Assembly (NCBI GenBank): GCA_030432235.1
Contig: JAUIHT010000003.1
Location: 1 to 64,000, forward strand
DNA length: 64,000 bases
Source: Verrucomicrobiia bacterium
Lineage (GTDB): Bacteria > Verrucomicrobiota > Verrucomicrobiia > Opitutales > Cerasicoccaceae
Reading direction: 5' to 3'
The notes under the pieces are model-generated. The model was not told the origin of the DNA. It did no database searches and was given only the letters and a program-made list of their open reading frames with translations. Of this stretch, positions 1 through 8,339 are shown piece after piece (the stretch's first letter is position 1; each line of letters begins with the position of its first letter). Both the position numbers and the translations under genes were made by a program.

Positions 1-19
1 CTAGTGTCCTGCGAGTTAA
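1..19 (+). repeat. IS630 left terminal inverted repeat
   Basis: The 19 bases are the exact reverse complement of 1140-1158. Pairing stops at base 20. Confidence 0.95.
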
Positions 20-62
20 ATTAGCTAAATAATTGGCAAGCATCCTGCATCCTGTGTAATTG

Positions 63-1133
63 ATGTCAAAAGGAAGACCAGTAGAAGCGATAAAATTAAC
101 AGAGACTGAACGTGGCAAGCTTGAGCTGATGGCCTCACGTCCGAAGTCGAGCCAGCGTGATGCGCAGCGTGCGAGCATCATCCTTGCTTGCGCAGAAGGG
201 TTGGCCAATCAGACCGTTGCCCTCCGCACGGGCGTGTGTGTGCAGACTGTGGGCAAATGGCGTTCCCGCTTCGCTACTGGGCGCATGGAGGCGCTTGTGG
301 ACGCGCCTCGCCCGGGAGCGCCCCGGACGATATCGGATGAAAAAGTCGAGCAGGTGGTGACTGATACATTGGAGCAAAAGCCCAAAGCCCGCAGCCATTG
401 GAGCAGCCGCCTAATGGCTGAAAAATCAGGCATCTCCGACCATTCCGTGCGGCGCATCTGGAAGGCCTTTGGATTGAAACCGCACCAAGTCCAAAGCTTC
501 AAACTTTCCAAAGACCCGATGTTCGTGGAGAAGGTTCGCGACATTGTGGGCTTGTACCTAAATCCGCCTGAGAAGGCCATGGTCTTATGTGTGGACGAGA
601 AGAGTCAGTGCCAGGCCTTGGAGCGCACCCAGCCGATTTTGCCAATGCGCCCAGGCATTCCCGAGCGTCAAAGCCATGACTACGAGCGTCACGGAACCCT
701 CTCGCTGTTCGCTGCTTATGACGCAGCCACCGGACGAGTCCTGGGCAAGAGCCACGCCCGCCACCGCAGTCAGGAGTTCCTGAAGTTTTTGAAGGAAATC
801 GATACCGCCTGGCCCGACGACGGTAACGAACTGCATATCATCATGGACAACTATGCCACCCACAAAACGGATAAAGTACAGCGCTGGCTGGAGCGCCATC
901 AGCGCTTTCAGATTCACTTCACGCCAACCGGAGCCTCATGGATAAACCTGGTCGAGCGATTCTTTGGTAAAATCACCACAGAAGCCATCCGGCGGGGCTC
1001 ATTTACTTCGGTCAATCAACTCAAGAAGGCCATGGACCAATACATCGACATGCACAACGAAGACCCAAAGCCGTTCAAATGGGCCGCTACCACTGAATCG
1101 ATCTTCGAAAAAATGCACATATCTCTTTCTTAA
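63..1133 (+). CDS. IS630 family transposase
   Basis: DDE transposase that cuts and rejoins the element ends. The N-terminal 110 residues are helix-rich and contain a helix-turn-helix segment (NQTVALRTGVCVQTVGKW) for binding the terminal repeats. The catalytic DDE domain follows: VDEKSQCQ supplies the first Asp, IIMDNYATHK the second, and NLVERFFGKI the Glu. The GASWINLVERFF block is typical of IS630/Tc1-mariner enzymes. The length of 356 residues is normal and the frame is unbroken. A TTG at 60 is in frame, but ATG at 63 is the more likely start. No accessory gene lies within the element. Confidence 0.95.
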   Translation: MSKGRPVEAIKLTETERGKLELMASRPKSSQRDAQRASIILACAEGLANQTVALRTGVCVQTVGKWRSRFATGRMEALVDAPRPGAPRTISDEKVEQVVTDTLEQKPKARSHWSSRLMAEKSGISDHSVRRIWKAFGLKPHQVQSFKLSKDPMFVEKVRDIVGLYLNPPEKAMVLCVDEKSQCQALERTQPILPMRPGIPERQSHDYERHGTLSLFAAYDAATGRVLGKSHARHRSQEFLKFLKEIDTAWPDDGNELHIIMDNYATHKTDKVQRWLERHQRFQIHFTPTGASWINLVERFFGKITTEAIRRGSFTSVNQLKKAMDQYIDMHNEDPKPFKWAATTESIFEKMHISLS

Positions 1134-1139
1134 GCGGTC

Positions 1140-1158
1140 TTAACTCGCAGGACACTAG
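1140..1158 (-). repeat. IS630 right terminal inverted repeat
   Basis: Exact reverse complement of bases 1-19. It lies seven bases after the transposase stop codon. Confidence 0.95.
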
Positions 1159-1168
1159 TCGACCTTTA

Positions 1169-1483
1169 CAGCGCTCCACGGAGTCACTTCGGTGCCCTAT
1201 TTAGCTCTTACGGTGGCCTGAAGAGCCATTACGGTGCCCTTTCCCGCTCTTACGGTGCTCTATCTTACTATTATTTTACTCTATTCCGGGATTACGGTGC
1301 CCTATCTTGCAATTACTCTGACAATAATGACCGTTCAGGGCACAATAATGACAGGTTAGAGCACAGTACTGAGCGTTCTGGGCAGCGGAATAGCAATATA
1401 GGGCACCGAAAGCGCCGTTCAGGGCAGTGTAAAAGCTCGCACGGGCAACGTAAGCACTCGCACGAGCCCCACAAGAACCAGAT
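1169..1483. repeat. Degenerate 21-bp periodic array 1
   Basis: About fifteen units of exactly 21 bp follow one another with no insertion or deletion. The unit starts I traced are 1190, 1211, 1232, 1253, 1274, 1295, 1316, 1337, 1358, 1379, 1400, 1421, 1442 and 1463. Left-hand units share CGGTGCCCTAT and end in ATTA or CTTA. From about 1337 the shared core becomes AGGGCAC, its reverse complement, so the array switches orientation near 1320-1337. Units are otherwise strongly diverged. Because 21 is a multiple of three, some frames stay open (seven-residue periodic peptides on the minus strand), but in-frame stops and the absence of a start argue against a gene. The IS630 copy lies immediately to the left. 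Confidence 0.85.
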
Positions 1484-1519
1484 AGAGGAGGCCGGTGGCT
1501 GACCGGAGTCTGCGCCCTA

Positions 1520-1554
1520 TCCTTCGTGCTCTTCGTGTCCTTCGTGGTTAAACC
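1520..1554. repeat. CTTCGTG word repeat in the gap before ppc
   Basis: Three consecutive copies of CTTCGTG at about 9-bp spacing end in GGTTAAACC. A shorter relative (CCTTCGTGGTTAAATCAC) lies at about 28230 beside miaB. I see no gene in 1484-1653. The remainder is unremarkable sequence leading to the ppc start. Confidence 0.6.
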
Positions 1555-1653
1555 GCGACGCCCTGTGCGGCCAAACACCCTGCGCTACTGCCCGCGATAA
1601 TCTCCCCTAATCCTAGGCTGGACAAGCACGCGTCTTGCTATGGTGTAGGGCTT

Positions 1654-4359
1654 ATGCCGCAAAACGCCCATTTTGCCCAACTCGTCGCCGAGGGCTTCGA
1701 CACTATCGACCGCAAGCTGGCTTTCCTGACGGAGTCCGCCGCCGCGCTCTTCGAACACCTCGGGGAGAAAGGCTGCGCCGCGCTCATCCGCGGGGAGAAA
1801 GCCGGCGCCAAGCTGCCCGCACGCGGGGCCGAGGCTCTGTCGCTCTACTTTCAACTGCTCAACCTCGCCGAGGAGTACGCCGCCAACAATACCCGTCACC
1901 GCCGCGAGCGCGAGCTGGGCGCGGAGGCCGAGCCGGGCCTGTTTGGGAGCTACTTCGCCCTGCTGGAAAAGAAGGGGCTCGATGCAACGGCGGTCAGCGC
2001 GGCCATCGGGGCGGCCTTTGTCGAGCCGGTCTTCACCAAGCACCCCACCGAGGCCAAACGCTGGCCCGTGCTCGGCCTGCATCGCGAGTTGTACCGGCTC
2101 TTGCCACAGCTTGCCGCCTCCTCCACCCCCTTTGAGCAGGAGCGCGCCGCCGAGGAGGTCCGCGCCGTGCTGGAGCGCCTTTGGCGTACGGGCGAGGTCT
2201 TCATGCGCAAGCCCGACGTGGCCGACGAGCTCGAAAACCTGCTCTATTATCTGCAGGAAGTCTTCCCGGCGGCTGTCAAACAGCTCGACGACCGCCTGCG
2301 CTTCGCCTGGCACCAGAGCGGCTTCGGGCAAAAGATGGCCGAGCCGGCCTACCCACAGCTCGCCTTCGGATCCTGGGTCGGCGGCGACCGTGATGGGCAC
2401 CCGCTGGTTACGGCGGACATTACCCTGAAGGCCCTGCGCCGCCTGCATCAGGGGGCGGTCAAGGCCCTCGACGCCGAGCTGGAAAAGCTCGAGCGCGCCG
2501 TGCGCTTTTCCCGCCATGTGCAGGAGACCCCCGCCGCGCTGCGCAAGCGCCTGCTGGGCAAAGCCCGCGGCGGCGACCTGCCCGACGAGCCCTGGCGCGC
2601 CTTTGTCATCGATATGCGGGCCAAGCTCAAGGCCGGCGAGGGCCACGGCTACGCCGCCCCGGAAGACCTTTCCGCCGACCTCGACCTCATGGCCGCGTGC
2701 CTGACGGAGGTTCACGGCGAGGCCCTGGCCCAGCGCCTCATCGCGCCCATCCAGCGACTGGTCGACACCTTCGGCTTCCACCTGGCCGCGCTGGACATCC
2801 GCCAGAACAGCGGCTTCCATGACAAGGCCCTGGCCCAGCTCATGATCGCCGGCGGCGTGCCCAACGCGGCCAAGTGGGCGGACTGGTCCGAGGCCGACCG
2901 CCTCGAATTGCTCAACCACGAGCTGACCACGCCGCGCCCCTTCGCCCAAAAGGGTCGCCTGGCCGGACCCGAGGCCGAGGCCGTGCTCGACTGCTTCACC
3001 GTCGCCACCGCCCATCTCGACCGCCATGGCCGCGCCGGACTCGGCGCGCTGGTTGTCAGTATGACGCGCCAGCTCTCCGACCTGCTGGCGGTCTTCCTCC
3101 TCGGGCGCGAGACCGGCCTGACCCGCCTGGCCGACGACGGCCTCGTCTGCCGCCTGCCGGTGGTGCCGCTCTTCGAAACCCTGGACGACCTCGTGGCCAG
3201 CGACGGCATCCTCGGCGACTTTTTGGACCACCCCGTGACCAAGCGCAGCCTCAAGCTCCTCGCCGAAAAGGACGAACGCTACCGCACCGCCGACGGCAAG
3301 CCCGTGCAGCTCGTCATGCTCGGTTACAGCGATAGCAACAAGGACTGCGGCATCATCGCCAGCCAGTGGGCGCTCTACCAGGCGCAGCTCCGGCTGGTCA
3401 AAATCGCGAAAAAGCGCGGCATCGCCCTGCGGTTCTTCCACGGGCGCGGCGGCACGGTCAGTCGCGGGGCCGGGCCGACGCACCGCTTCCTCGAGGCCCT
3501 GCCCAGCGGCTCCCTGGAGGGCGGCATGCGTCTGACCGAGCAGGGCGAGGTCATCGGCCAGAAGTTCAACAACCTCGAAACCGCCACCTGGAATCTGGAG
3601 CTGCTCGCCGCCGGATCCGTCGGCGCGGCACTGCTGGACGGCAACGCCGTCGCCACCAAGAAGGACGAGGCCTTGGTTGCCGCCCTGGCCGAGTCCAGCC
3701 GCGAGCTTTACCAATCGCTCCTGCGCACGGACGGCTTCATCGAATTCTACCGGGGCGCGACCCCCATCGACGTTTTGGAGCAGAGCCGCATCGGCTCCCG
3801 CCCGTCCCGCCGCACCGGCGCACAGACACTGGACGACCTCCGCGCCATCCCTTGGGTCTTTAGCTGGAACCAGGCGCGGTTTTACCTGCCCGGCTGGTTC
3901 GGCGTCGGCACCGCCCTGGCAAATTTGCAGGCCAGCGACCCGAAGTCCTACGCGCGTTTGCAGAAGCACTGGAAGGCCTGGCCTTTCCTGCGCTACCTGC
4001 TCTACAACGTCGAGACCTCCTTGGCCAGCGCCAGCCCCAAATGGATGGCCGACTATGCCGCGCTCGTGCCCAACGCCACCGTGCGCAAACGCTTCATGGA
4101 AAAAATCCTCGGCGAGTACGAGCTCACCCGCGCCCAGCTTTCCGCCCTGTTCGGCGGGGACACCGCCACACGCCGCCCGCGCTTTGTCAAGACACTTGAG
4201 GCCCGCGACTGGGGCCTCCGCTGTCTGCACGCCGAGCAAATCCGCCTGCTCAAGGCCTGGCGCGCCGCCCCCGGCTCCGGCAAGAAGTCGCAGGAGATTT
4301 TGACCGACCTCTTGCAGTCCGTCAACGCCATCGCCAGCGGCCTGCGCACGACGGGGTAA
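1654..4359 (+). CDS. ppc: Phosphoenolpyruvate carboxylase
   Basis: Carboxylates phosphoenolpyruvate with bicarbonate to oxaloacetate, refilling the TCA cycle; cytosolic. The N-terminal catalytic signature VFTKHPTEAKR places the catalytic His at about residue 130. The second signature (LGYSDSNKDCG) is near residue 557, and the glycine-rich loop FFHGRGGTVSRGAGP near 595. The C-terminus ends in SGLRTTG, close to the usual GLRNTG end needed for activity. The 901-residue length is normal for bacterial PEPC. The ATG at 1654 follows a short leader without a clear Shine-Dalgarno sequence. The gene appears monocistronic, with repeat-rich gaps on both sides. Confidence 0.97.
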   Translation: MPQNAHFAQLVAEGFDTIDRKLAFLTESAAALFEHLGEKGCAALIRGEKAGAKLPARGAEALSLYFQLLNLAEEYAANNTRHRRERELGAEAEPGLFGSYFALLEKKGLDATAVSAAIGAAFVEPVFTKHPTEAKRWPVLGLHRELYRLLPQLAASSTPFEQERAAEEVRAVLERLWRTGEVFMRKPDVADELENLLYYLQEVFPAAVKQLDDRLRFAWHQSGFGQKMAEPAYPQLAFGSWVGGDRDGHPLVTADITLKALRRLHQGAVKALDAELEKLERAVRFSRHVQETPAALRKRLLGKARGGDLPDEPWRAFVIDMRAKLKAGEGHGYAAPEDLSADLDLMAACLTEVHGEALAQRLIAPIQRLVDTFGFHLAALDIRQNSGFHDKALAQLMIAGGVPNAAKWADWSEADRLELLNHELTTPRPFAQKGRLAGPEAEAVLDCFTVATAHLDRHGRAGLGALVVSMTRQLSDLLAVFLLGRETGLTRLADDGLVCRLPVVPLFETLDDLVASDGILGDFLDHPVTKRSLKLLAEKDERYRTADGKPVQLVMLGYSDSNKDCGIIASQWALYQAQLRLVKIAKKRGIALRFFHGRGGTVSRGAGPTHRFLEALPSGSLEGGMRLTEQGEVIGQKFNNLETATWNLELLAAGSVGAALLDGNAVATKKDEALVAALAESSRELYQSLLRTDGFIEFYRGATPIDVLEQSRIGSRPSRRTGAQTLDDLRAIPWVFSWNQARFYLPGWFGVGTALANLQASDPKSYARLQKHWKAWPFLRYLLYNVETSLASASPKWMADYAALVPNATVRKRFMEKILGEYELTRAQLSALFGGDTATRRPRFVKTLEARDWGLRCLHAEQIRLLKAWRAAPGSGKKSQEILTDLLQSVNAIASGLRTTG

Positions 4360-4433
4360 GCAGGCAAAGTCGTGCGGGACAAATCGGATTTCCGCCATGC
4401 CCCTGCGCGATGTTGGTTTGCCCGGTGTTCCGC

Positions 4434-4680
4434 TTGGTTTGCCCCAAAGGGGCTACGTATTTTAGCCCCAAGTTGGGAGCTTGCGACCTACCTGGGGTTA
4501 CTGAACGGCATCCTATAAAACCCCAACGGGGTTTCGGAAACGGCAAGGCCCCCGGTGACGTCTTTTTTCGCAACCCCTTCGGGGTAGGTGTTTTTACCGA
4601 ACGATGACCCCAGGTAGGCCTAGCGGCCAACCTGGGGCTAAACTCCGCAGCCCCGTTGGGGCAAGAGCCCCCATATTCCA
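4434..4680. repeat. Cluster of GC-rich palindromes downstream of ppc
   Basis: The gap 4360-4825 holds a series of short hairpins such as CCCCAAAGGGG, CCCCAACGGGG and ACCCCTTCGGGGT. A longer pair, CCTACCTGGGGT (4487-4498) and ACCCCAGGTAGG (4607-4618), is a perfect 12-bp inverted repeat enclosing several of them. The hairpin at about 4574 is followed by a T-rich run near 4591 and could end ppc transcription. An upstream-extended frame crosses the region, but its sequence is low-complexity and I do not take it as coding. Confidence 0.7.
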
Positions 4681-4825
4681 GATATTAATAAAGACTTGCC
4701 CGTTTACCCAGGCCGTTGCCCTGATCTATTATGGGTCGCACCGTTGGCGCTTTTGTTGGATGCCGATTGGTGCAAACGGCGATATTCCGATTGGCATGCC
4801 GTGTCAGAACCGCATACTCCCGGGT

Positions 4826-5404
4826 ATGCGTTTGATAGCTGCCATCTTGATAACTGCCCTGCTCCATGGTTATGCTGCCGCAGAGGAGCAGCCCACGGAA
4901 ACCGTCACCGTCGACGAGACGCTCATCGTCTTGGAGGAAGCGCCGCCCGAGGACGAGGCCAGTGAGGAGGAGAAGGCCAGCTACTGGGAGCGCGTACGCC
5001 AACAGTACGAGTCCGCCAAGGCCAAGGGCAGCGAGTGGGCCGACAAGACCCAGGAGGCCAGCGGCGAGCTGATGGACAAAGCGCGCGACTCTACCAACGA
5101 GTGGTACGAGCAGGCCCGCGACTGGACGAAGGAGGACATCGGCAAGGCTGGCACCTGGCAGTACCGCGTCATCACCGTCTGGAACAAGGATGTGGCCCGG
5201 GGCCCCGAGCAGGTCGAAGCCATGTTCAACGCATTGGGCAAGGAACGCTACGAGTGCTTCTGGGTCGAACCCATCGACCAAAACCGCATGGCCTTCTTCT
5301 TCAAGAAATCAGGCGTCAGTTTCATCCGCTCGATTCCCGCCAAGGAGTTCTGGCGTTTTCTACCCAGTGGAGGAGACAGCAACGACGGCAGCAGTTCTGA
5401 CTAG
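4826..5404 (+). CDS. Secreted protein with C-terminal DUF4177-like domain
   Basis: A 192-residue exported protein of unknown role. The start chosen at ATG 4826 gives a clean signal peptide (MRLIAAILITALLHGYAAA, cleavage before EEQ). The frame stays open upstream to 4604, but that part covers the palindrome cluster and looks non-coding. An acidic stretch and a charged helical segment (about residues 50-110) follow the signal. The C-terminal 70 residues (from WQYRVITVWNKD, with NALGKERYECFWVEP) resemble DUF4177-type small domains. The gene ends 30 bp before the symporter gene and may be co-transcribed with it. Confidence 0.75.
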   Translation: MRLIAAILITALLHGYAAAEEQPTETVTVDETLIVLEEAPPEDEASEEEKASYWERVRQQYESAKAKGSEWADKTQEASGELMDKARDSTNEWYEQARDWTKEDIGKAGTWQYRVITVWNKDVARGPEQVEAMFNALGKERYECFWVEPIDQNRMAFFFKKSGVSFIRSIPAKEFWRFLPSGGDSNDGSSSD

Positions 5405-5433
5405 GTATCCATCCTGCTTTGTTCTTTGACCCC

Positions 5434-6861
5434 ATGGAGTGGCTGAACGGCATCCTCAAATCCATCAACGGCGTCCTGTGGGGCTATCTGCTGATTTACC
5501 TGCTGCTCGGCACGGGCCTGTACTTCACCGTACGCACGCGCTTCGTGCAGGTGCGGCTCTTCTGGCGTTCGATCAAGGAAATCGTCGGCGGCTTCAGCGG
5601 CGGTGAGGACGGCGGCATCTCGCCCTTCCAGGCCTTCGCCACCGGCTTGGCCAGCCGCGTGGGCACCGGCAACATCGTCGGGGTGGCCATCGCGTTGTCG
5701 CTGGGCGGCCCCGGCGCGATCTTCTGGATGTGGATGACCGCGCTGCTGGGCATGTCTAGCTCCCTCATCGAGTGCTCGCTGGCGCAGCTTTACAAGGTCA
5801 AGCACGGCGGGGACCATTCCTTCCGCGGCGGGCCGGCCTACTACATACAGATGGGACTCCGGCAGCGCTGGGTGGGCGTGCTCTTTGCCCTGGCGCTGCT
5901 GCTGTGCTTCGGGCTGGTCTTCAACGCCGTGCAGGCGAACTCCATCACCGCCGTGATGGAAGAGAACTACAACGCGCCGGACTGGCTGGTGGGGCTCATC
6001 CTCGTGGGGCTCTCCGCTCCGGTCATCTTCGGCGGGCTGCGCAGCGTGGCCGTGCTGGCGGGCGTGCTGGTGCCGATCATGGCAGTGAGCTACCTGGCCA
6101 TGGCAGGCTACTCCGTGCTCAGCCACATCACCGAGCTGCCCGGCGTGCTGTGGCTTATCGTCAAATGCGCCTTCGGGCTGGAGCAGGCTGCGGGCGGCTT
6201 CACCGGGTTCGCCGTCTCGCAGGCGCTCAGCATGGGCATCAAGCGCGGGCTGTTCTCCAACGAGGCCGGGATGGGCTCGGCCCCGAACGCCGCCGCCACC
6301 GCCACCGCCACGCATCCCATCTCACAGGCGCTGCTGCAAATGCTGGGCACCTTCATCGACACCGTCATCGTCTGCACCGCCACCGCCGCGATGATCCTGC
6401 TGTCCGGCGTTTACACACCTGAGGCCGGGGCCATCGGGGCGCGTCTGACCCTGGCCGCACTGGAGAGCGAGATCGGCACCTGGGGCGGACACTTCCTCGC
6501 CGTAGCGCTGTTCTTTTTCGGGTTTTCCTCAGTCATCGGCAACTACGCCTACGCCGAGGGCAACGTGGAGTTCATCAAGAAGACTCCGAAGGTTATGCTG
6601 GTCTTCCGCATCCTCGTGCTGGGGATGGTGTTCTTCGGCGCGGTGGGCGAGGTGCCTGTTATCTGGAACCTGGCGGACTTCTCCCAGGCGCTCATGGCCA
6701 TCATCAACCTCGTGGCCATCCTCCTGCTCGGCGGCGTGGCCTTCCAACTGTTGAAGGACTACGAATGCCAGCTCAAAGACGGTAAGACCACGCCGAAATT
6801 CACCCGCGACCGCCTGCCGAAGGTCCGCGGGGAGCTCGGCGAAGGCGTCTGGGAGGACTGA
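5434..6861 (+). CDS. Sodium/alanine symporter, AGCS family
   Basis: Inner-membrane transporter importing alanine or glycine with sodium. About eleven hydrophobic segments are visible. Family signatures include FATGLASRVGTGNIVGVA (around residue 70), the GGPAYYIQMG block, and SNEAGMGSAPNAAA in the second half. The length of about 475 residues is typical of AlsT/DagA-like proteins. A TTG at 5419 is in frame; ATG 5434 (MEWLNGIL) matches the usual family N-terminus better. Substrate preference (alanine, glycine or glutamine) cannot be read from the sequence. The minus-strand gene that follows is convergent. Confidence 0.93.
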   Translation: MEWLNGILKSINGVLWGYLLIYLLLGTGLYFTVRTRFVQVRLFWRSIKEIVGGFSGGEDGGISPFQAFATGLASRVGTGNIVGVAIALSLGGPGAIFWMWMTALLGMSSSLIECSLAQLYKVKHGGDHSFRGGPAYYIQMGLRQRWVGVLFALALLLCFGLVFNAVQANSITAVMEENYNAPDWLVGLILVGLSAPVIFGGLRSVAVLAGVLVPIMAVSYLAMAGYSVLSHITELPGVLWLIVKCAFGLEQAAGGFTGFAVSQALSMGIKRGLFSNEAGMGSAPNAAATATATHPISQALLQMLGTFIDTVIVCTATAAMILLSGVYTPEAGAIGARLTLAALESEIGTWGGHFLAVALFFFGFSSVIGNYAYAEGNVEFIKKTPKVMLVFRILVLGMVFFGAVGEVPVIWNLADFSQALMAIINLVAILLLGGVAFQLLKDYECQLKDGKTTPKFTRDRLPKVRGELGEGVWED

Positions 6862-6870
6862 CTTTTGCAC

Positions 6871-6901
6871 AAAAAAAGGCCGCCCCGGCAATGGGACGGC
6901 C
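6871..6901 (-). terminator. Rho-independent terminator for the minus-strand gene
   Basis: A 9-bp GC-rich stem (6878-6886 with 6893-6901, one wobble) is followed on the minus strand by seven T (6871-6877). It lies between the convergent stops at 6861 and 6927. Confidence 0.85.
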
Positions 6902-6926
6902 CTGGAAAGGTGAAGTACGCGGCGGC

Positions 6927-8081
6927 TTACTGAATGTCTTCGGGCAGGACCATGTCGAAGGTCAGCGTGTCGCGGTTGAAGATGTACCAGGCCTCGGTCA
7001 GCAGGGAGTAGTAGGCGCCGGGGATGTCGCGGTCGACATAGAGCCAGTCGCCCTGCTCGTCGCAGTAGACCCACAGGATGGTATCGCTGATCGCCACGGT
7101 GTAGAGCGGCCCGAGGCGCGGGGACTGAATCCACTCGGAGTTGGGCAGCAGCCGGATGATGCCGAGGTTGGGGTCGAAGGAGAGCCCGCCGCCGATTTTC
7201 TTGCTCGAAAAATAAGCCGGGGGCGTGCCGCCGCCCACGCCGAGGACGTAGCAGTCGAACTTGAACACGTCGCTGCCCTCGGTGATGACCACGGGGATGA
7301 GGCTGCCGTCGCTGGCCTCGCCACAGACGACCAAGCCGGGCCCGCCGCGGTAGTGGATCATGTACACCTTGTCGTTCTGCTCGTTGGACTGGGAGACGTA
7401 CCAGTTGTTGCGGAAGCTCAAGTCGGTGGCGGTCCTGGCCACCTCGACGAGGCTGCGCATGGTCCCGACGATTTCCAGGTGGAAGGCGCTGTAGATGGTT
7501 TCACCGACGGCCTTGCCCACCGACAGGTAGGTGCGCGCGCTGTTGGTGTCCGAGCCCTGGGCGGTGACGAGGTTGCGAATCTGCATGGTGCGGCCGTCCC
7601 GCAAGTTGATGTCCTTAATGTCGAACTGGATGGCGAGGTTCAGCTCTTCGGGCAGGTAGGAGTACTCGTCCTGGTCGTCGCCCAGGCCCAGGCCGAGAAC
7701 GGGCGGCACGGTGCCGTTGTCGTTCTCGATGTTGTCGAGGAACCAGTCCCCGGTGTCGTCGTCCTTCCGGCGGTCGACTTCCCAGCGCAGGCGAATCTGG
7801 TTGTCGTCGCTTCCCTTGTCGGTGTCGGTTTCGATGTCGTCGCAGGGGTCCTGGGTGGAGTCGTACTCGTCGATGTGGACGTAGGCGCTGCCGGTGTAGA
7901 GGGGCGCGCCGTTCTTGTCGTAAAAGCGGAAATAGACGTCGTTTTCGTCGCAATCGAGGATGGCGCCGAAGGCGGGTGTGGCGGCGGCCAGCCCGAGCAG
8001 GCCGGCGAGAAGGAGCTTACTGGTAGCCCGCGGGGTGAAGGAGCGGGCAGCGGCAGTGATTTGGCGTGTTTTATCTGTCAT
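6927..8081 (-). CDS. Unknown secreted protein, 384 aa
   Basis: No family recognised. The start at 8081 (MTDKTRQIT) gives a signal peptide ending in LLGLAAATPAFG, with cleavage before AILDCDEN at about residue 41. Upstream in-frame codons as far as 8213 would add an unlikely cytoplasmic extension. The mature part is acidic, rich in Asp, Tyr and Gly, and looks beta-rich. Three Cys occur in the first half (such as DCDEND and DPCDD) and others in CGEASD, DCYVLG and VYCDEQ, possibly paired. No C-terminal sorting motif is visible. The gene has its own terminator, and its 258-bp upstream gap is shared with the divergent PAS gene. Confidence 0.7.
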   Translation of the reverse strand: MTDKTRQITAAARSFTPRATSKLLLAGLLGLAAATPAFGAILDCDENDVYFRFYDKNGAPLYTGSAYVHIDEYDSTQDPCDDIETDTDKGSDDNQIRLRWEVDRRKDDDTGDWFLDNIENDNGTVPPVLGLGLGDDQDEYSYLPEELNLAIQFDIKDINLRDGRTMQIRNLVTAQGSDTNSARTYLSVGKAVGETIYSAFHLEIVGTMRSLVEVARTATDLSFRNNWYVSQSNEQNDKVYMIHYRGGPGLVVCGEASDGSLIPVVITEGSDVFKFDCYVLGVGGGTPPAYFSSKKIGGGLSFDPNLGIIRLLPNSEWIQSPRLGPLYTVAISDTILWVYCDEQGDWLYVDRDIPGAYYSLLTEAWYIFNRDTLTFDMVLPEDIQ

Positions 8082-8189
8082 GAGTAGTACTTTGGTTGGT
8101 ATAGAGAGCGAAAAATACCCGTGTCCGGCATTCAGGACTTTAGAGCCATTCGGGGCAACCTTATTCCCGGAAAGTGTCTGTTTATAAAG

Positions 8190-8215
8190 GTTTGCGGATA
8201 GCATCCACCGCAAAC
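8190..8215. other. Strong hairpin in divergent promoter region
   Basis: GTTTGCGG (8190-8197) and CCGCAAAC (8208-8215) form a perfect 8-bp stem with a 10-base loop. It lies between the secreted-protein gene (start 8081, minus) and the PAS gene (start 8340, plus). No poly-T follows, so an operator or leader structure is more likely than a terminator. I tried to match the region to known riboswitch classes and could not. Confidence 0.5.
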
Positions 8216-8339
8216 ACAGCTACCATAAGGCCTGCAAAACCCCGGCGCCCGCTAAAGGCTTTACCCCAAAGAATTGGTAAAGTCGTCCCGAAACTTGCCG
8301 ATAAGCAAGAAGCTGATGGTAAATCAGTTCGGCTAGTAC

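Larger units (their letters stand above)
1..1158 (+). mobile_element. IS630-family insertion sequence, complete
   Basis: A 1158-bp element carrying one DDE transposase and bounded by a perfect 19-bp inverted repeat (1-19 and 1140-1158, outermost bases CTAGTGTCCTGCGAG). IS630 elements transpose into TA and duplicate it. A TA lies inside CTAG at both ends (2-3 and 1156-1157), which fits that target choice. The reading frame is intact, so the copy may be active. The window starts at the outer base of the left repeat, suggesting the sequence was broken at a multicopy element. On its right side the element abuts the 21-bp array at 1169. Confidence 0.93.

Noticed and set aside
1169-1483. Array 1 considered as a CRISPR array
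   Set aside because: No conserved repeat of 23 bp or more alternates with unique spacers; the whole 21-bp unit is a single diverged repeat, and no cas genes are present.
1585-4398. A 937-codon open frame on the minus strand opposite ppc
   Set aside because: It mirrors the third-position GC bias of ppc, has no domain-like sequence, and ppc itself is unmistakable.
4604-4825. N-terminal extension of the DUF4177-like secreted protein
   Set aside because: The extension overlaps the palindrome cluster and would bury the clear signal peptide that begins at 4826.
8082-8339. Cyclic-di-GMP or other riboswitch in the divergent gap
   Set aside because: A strong hairpin exists, but the conserved tetraloop/receptor and core bases of GEMM-type riboswitches could not be placed.
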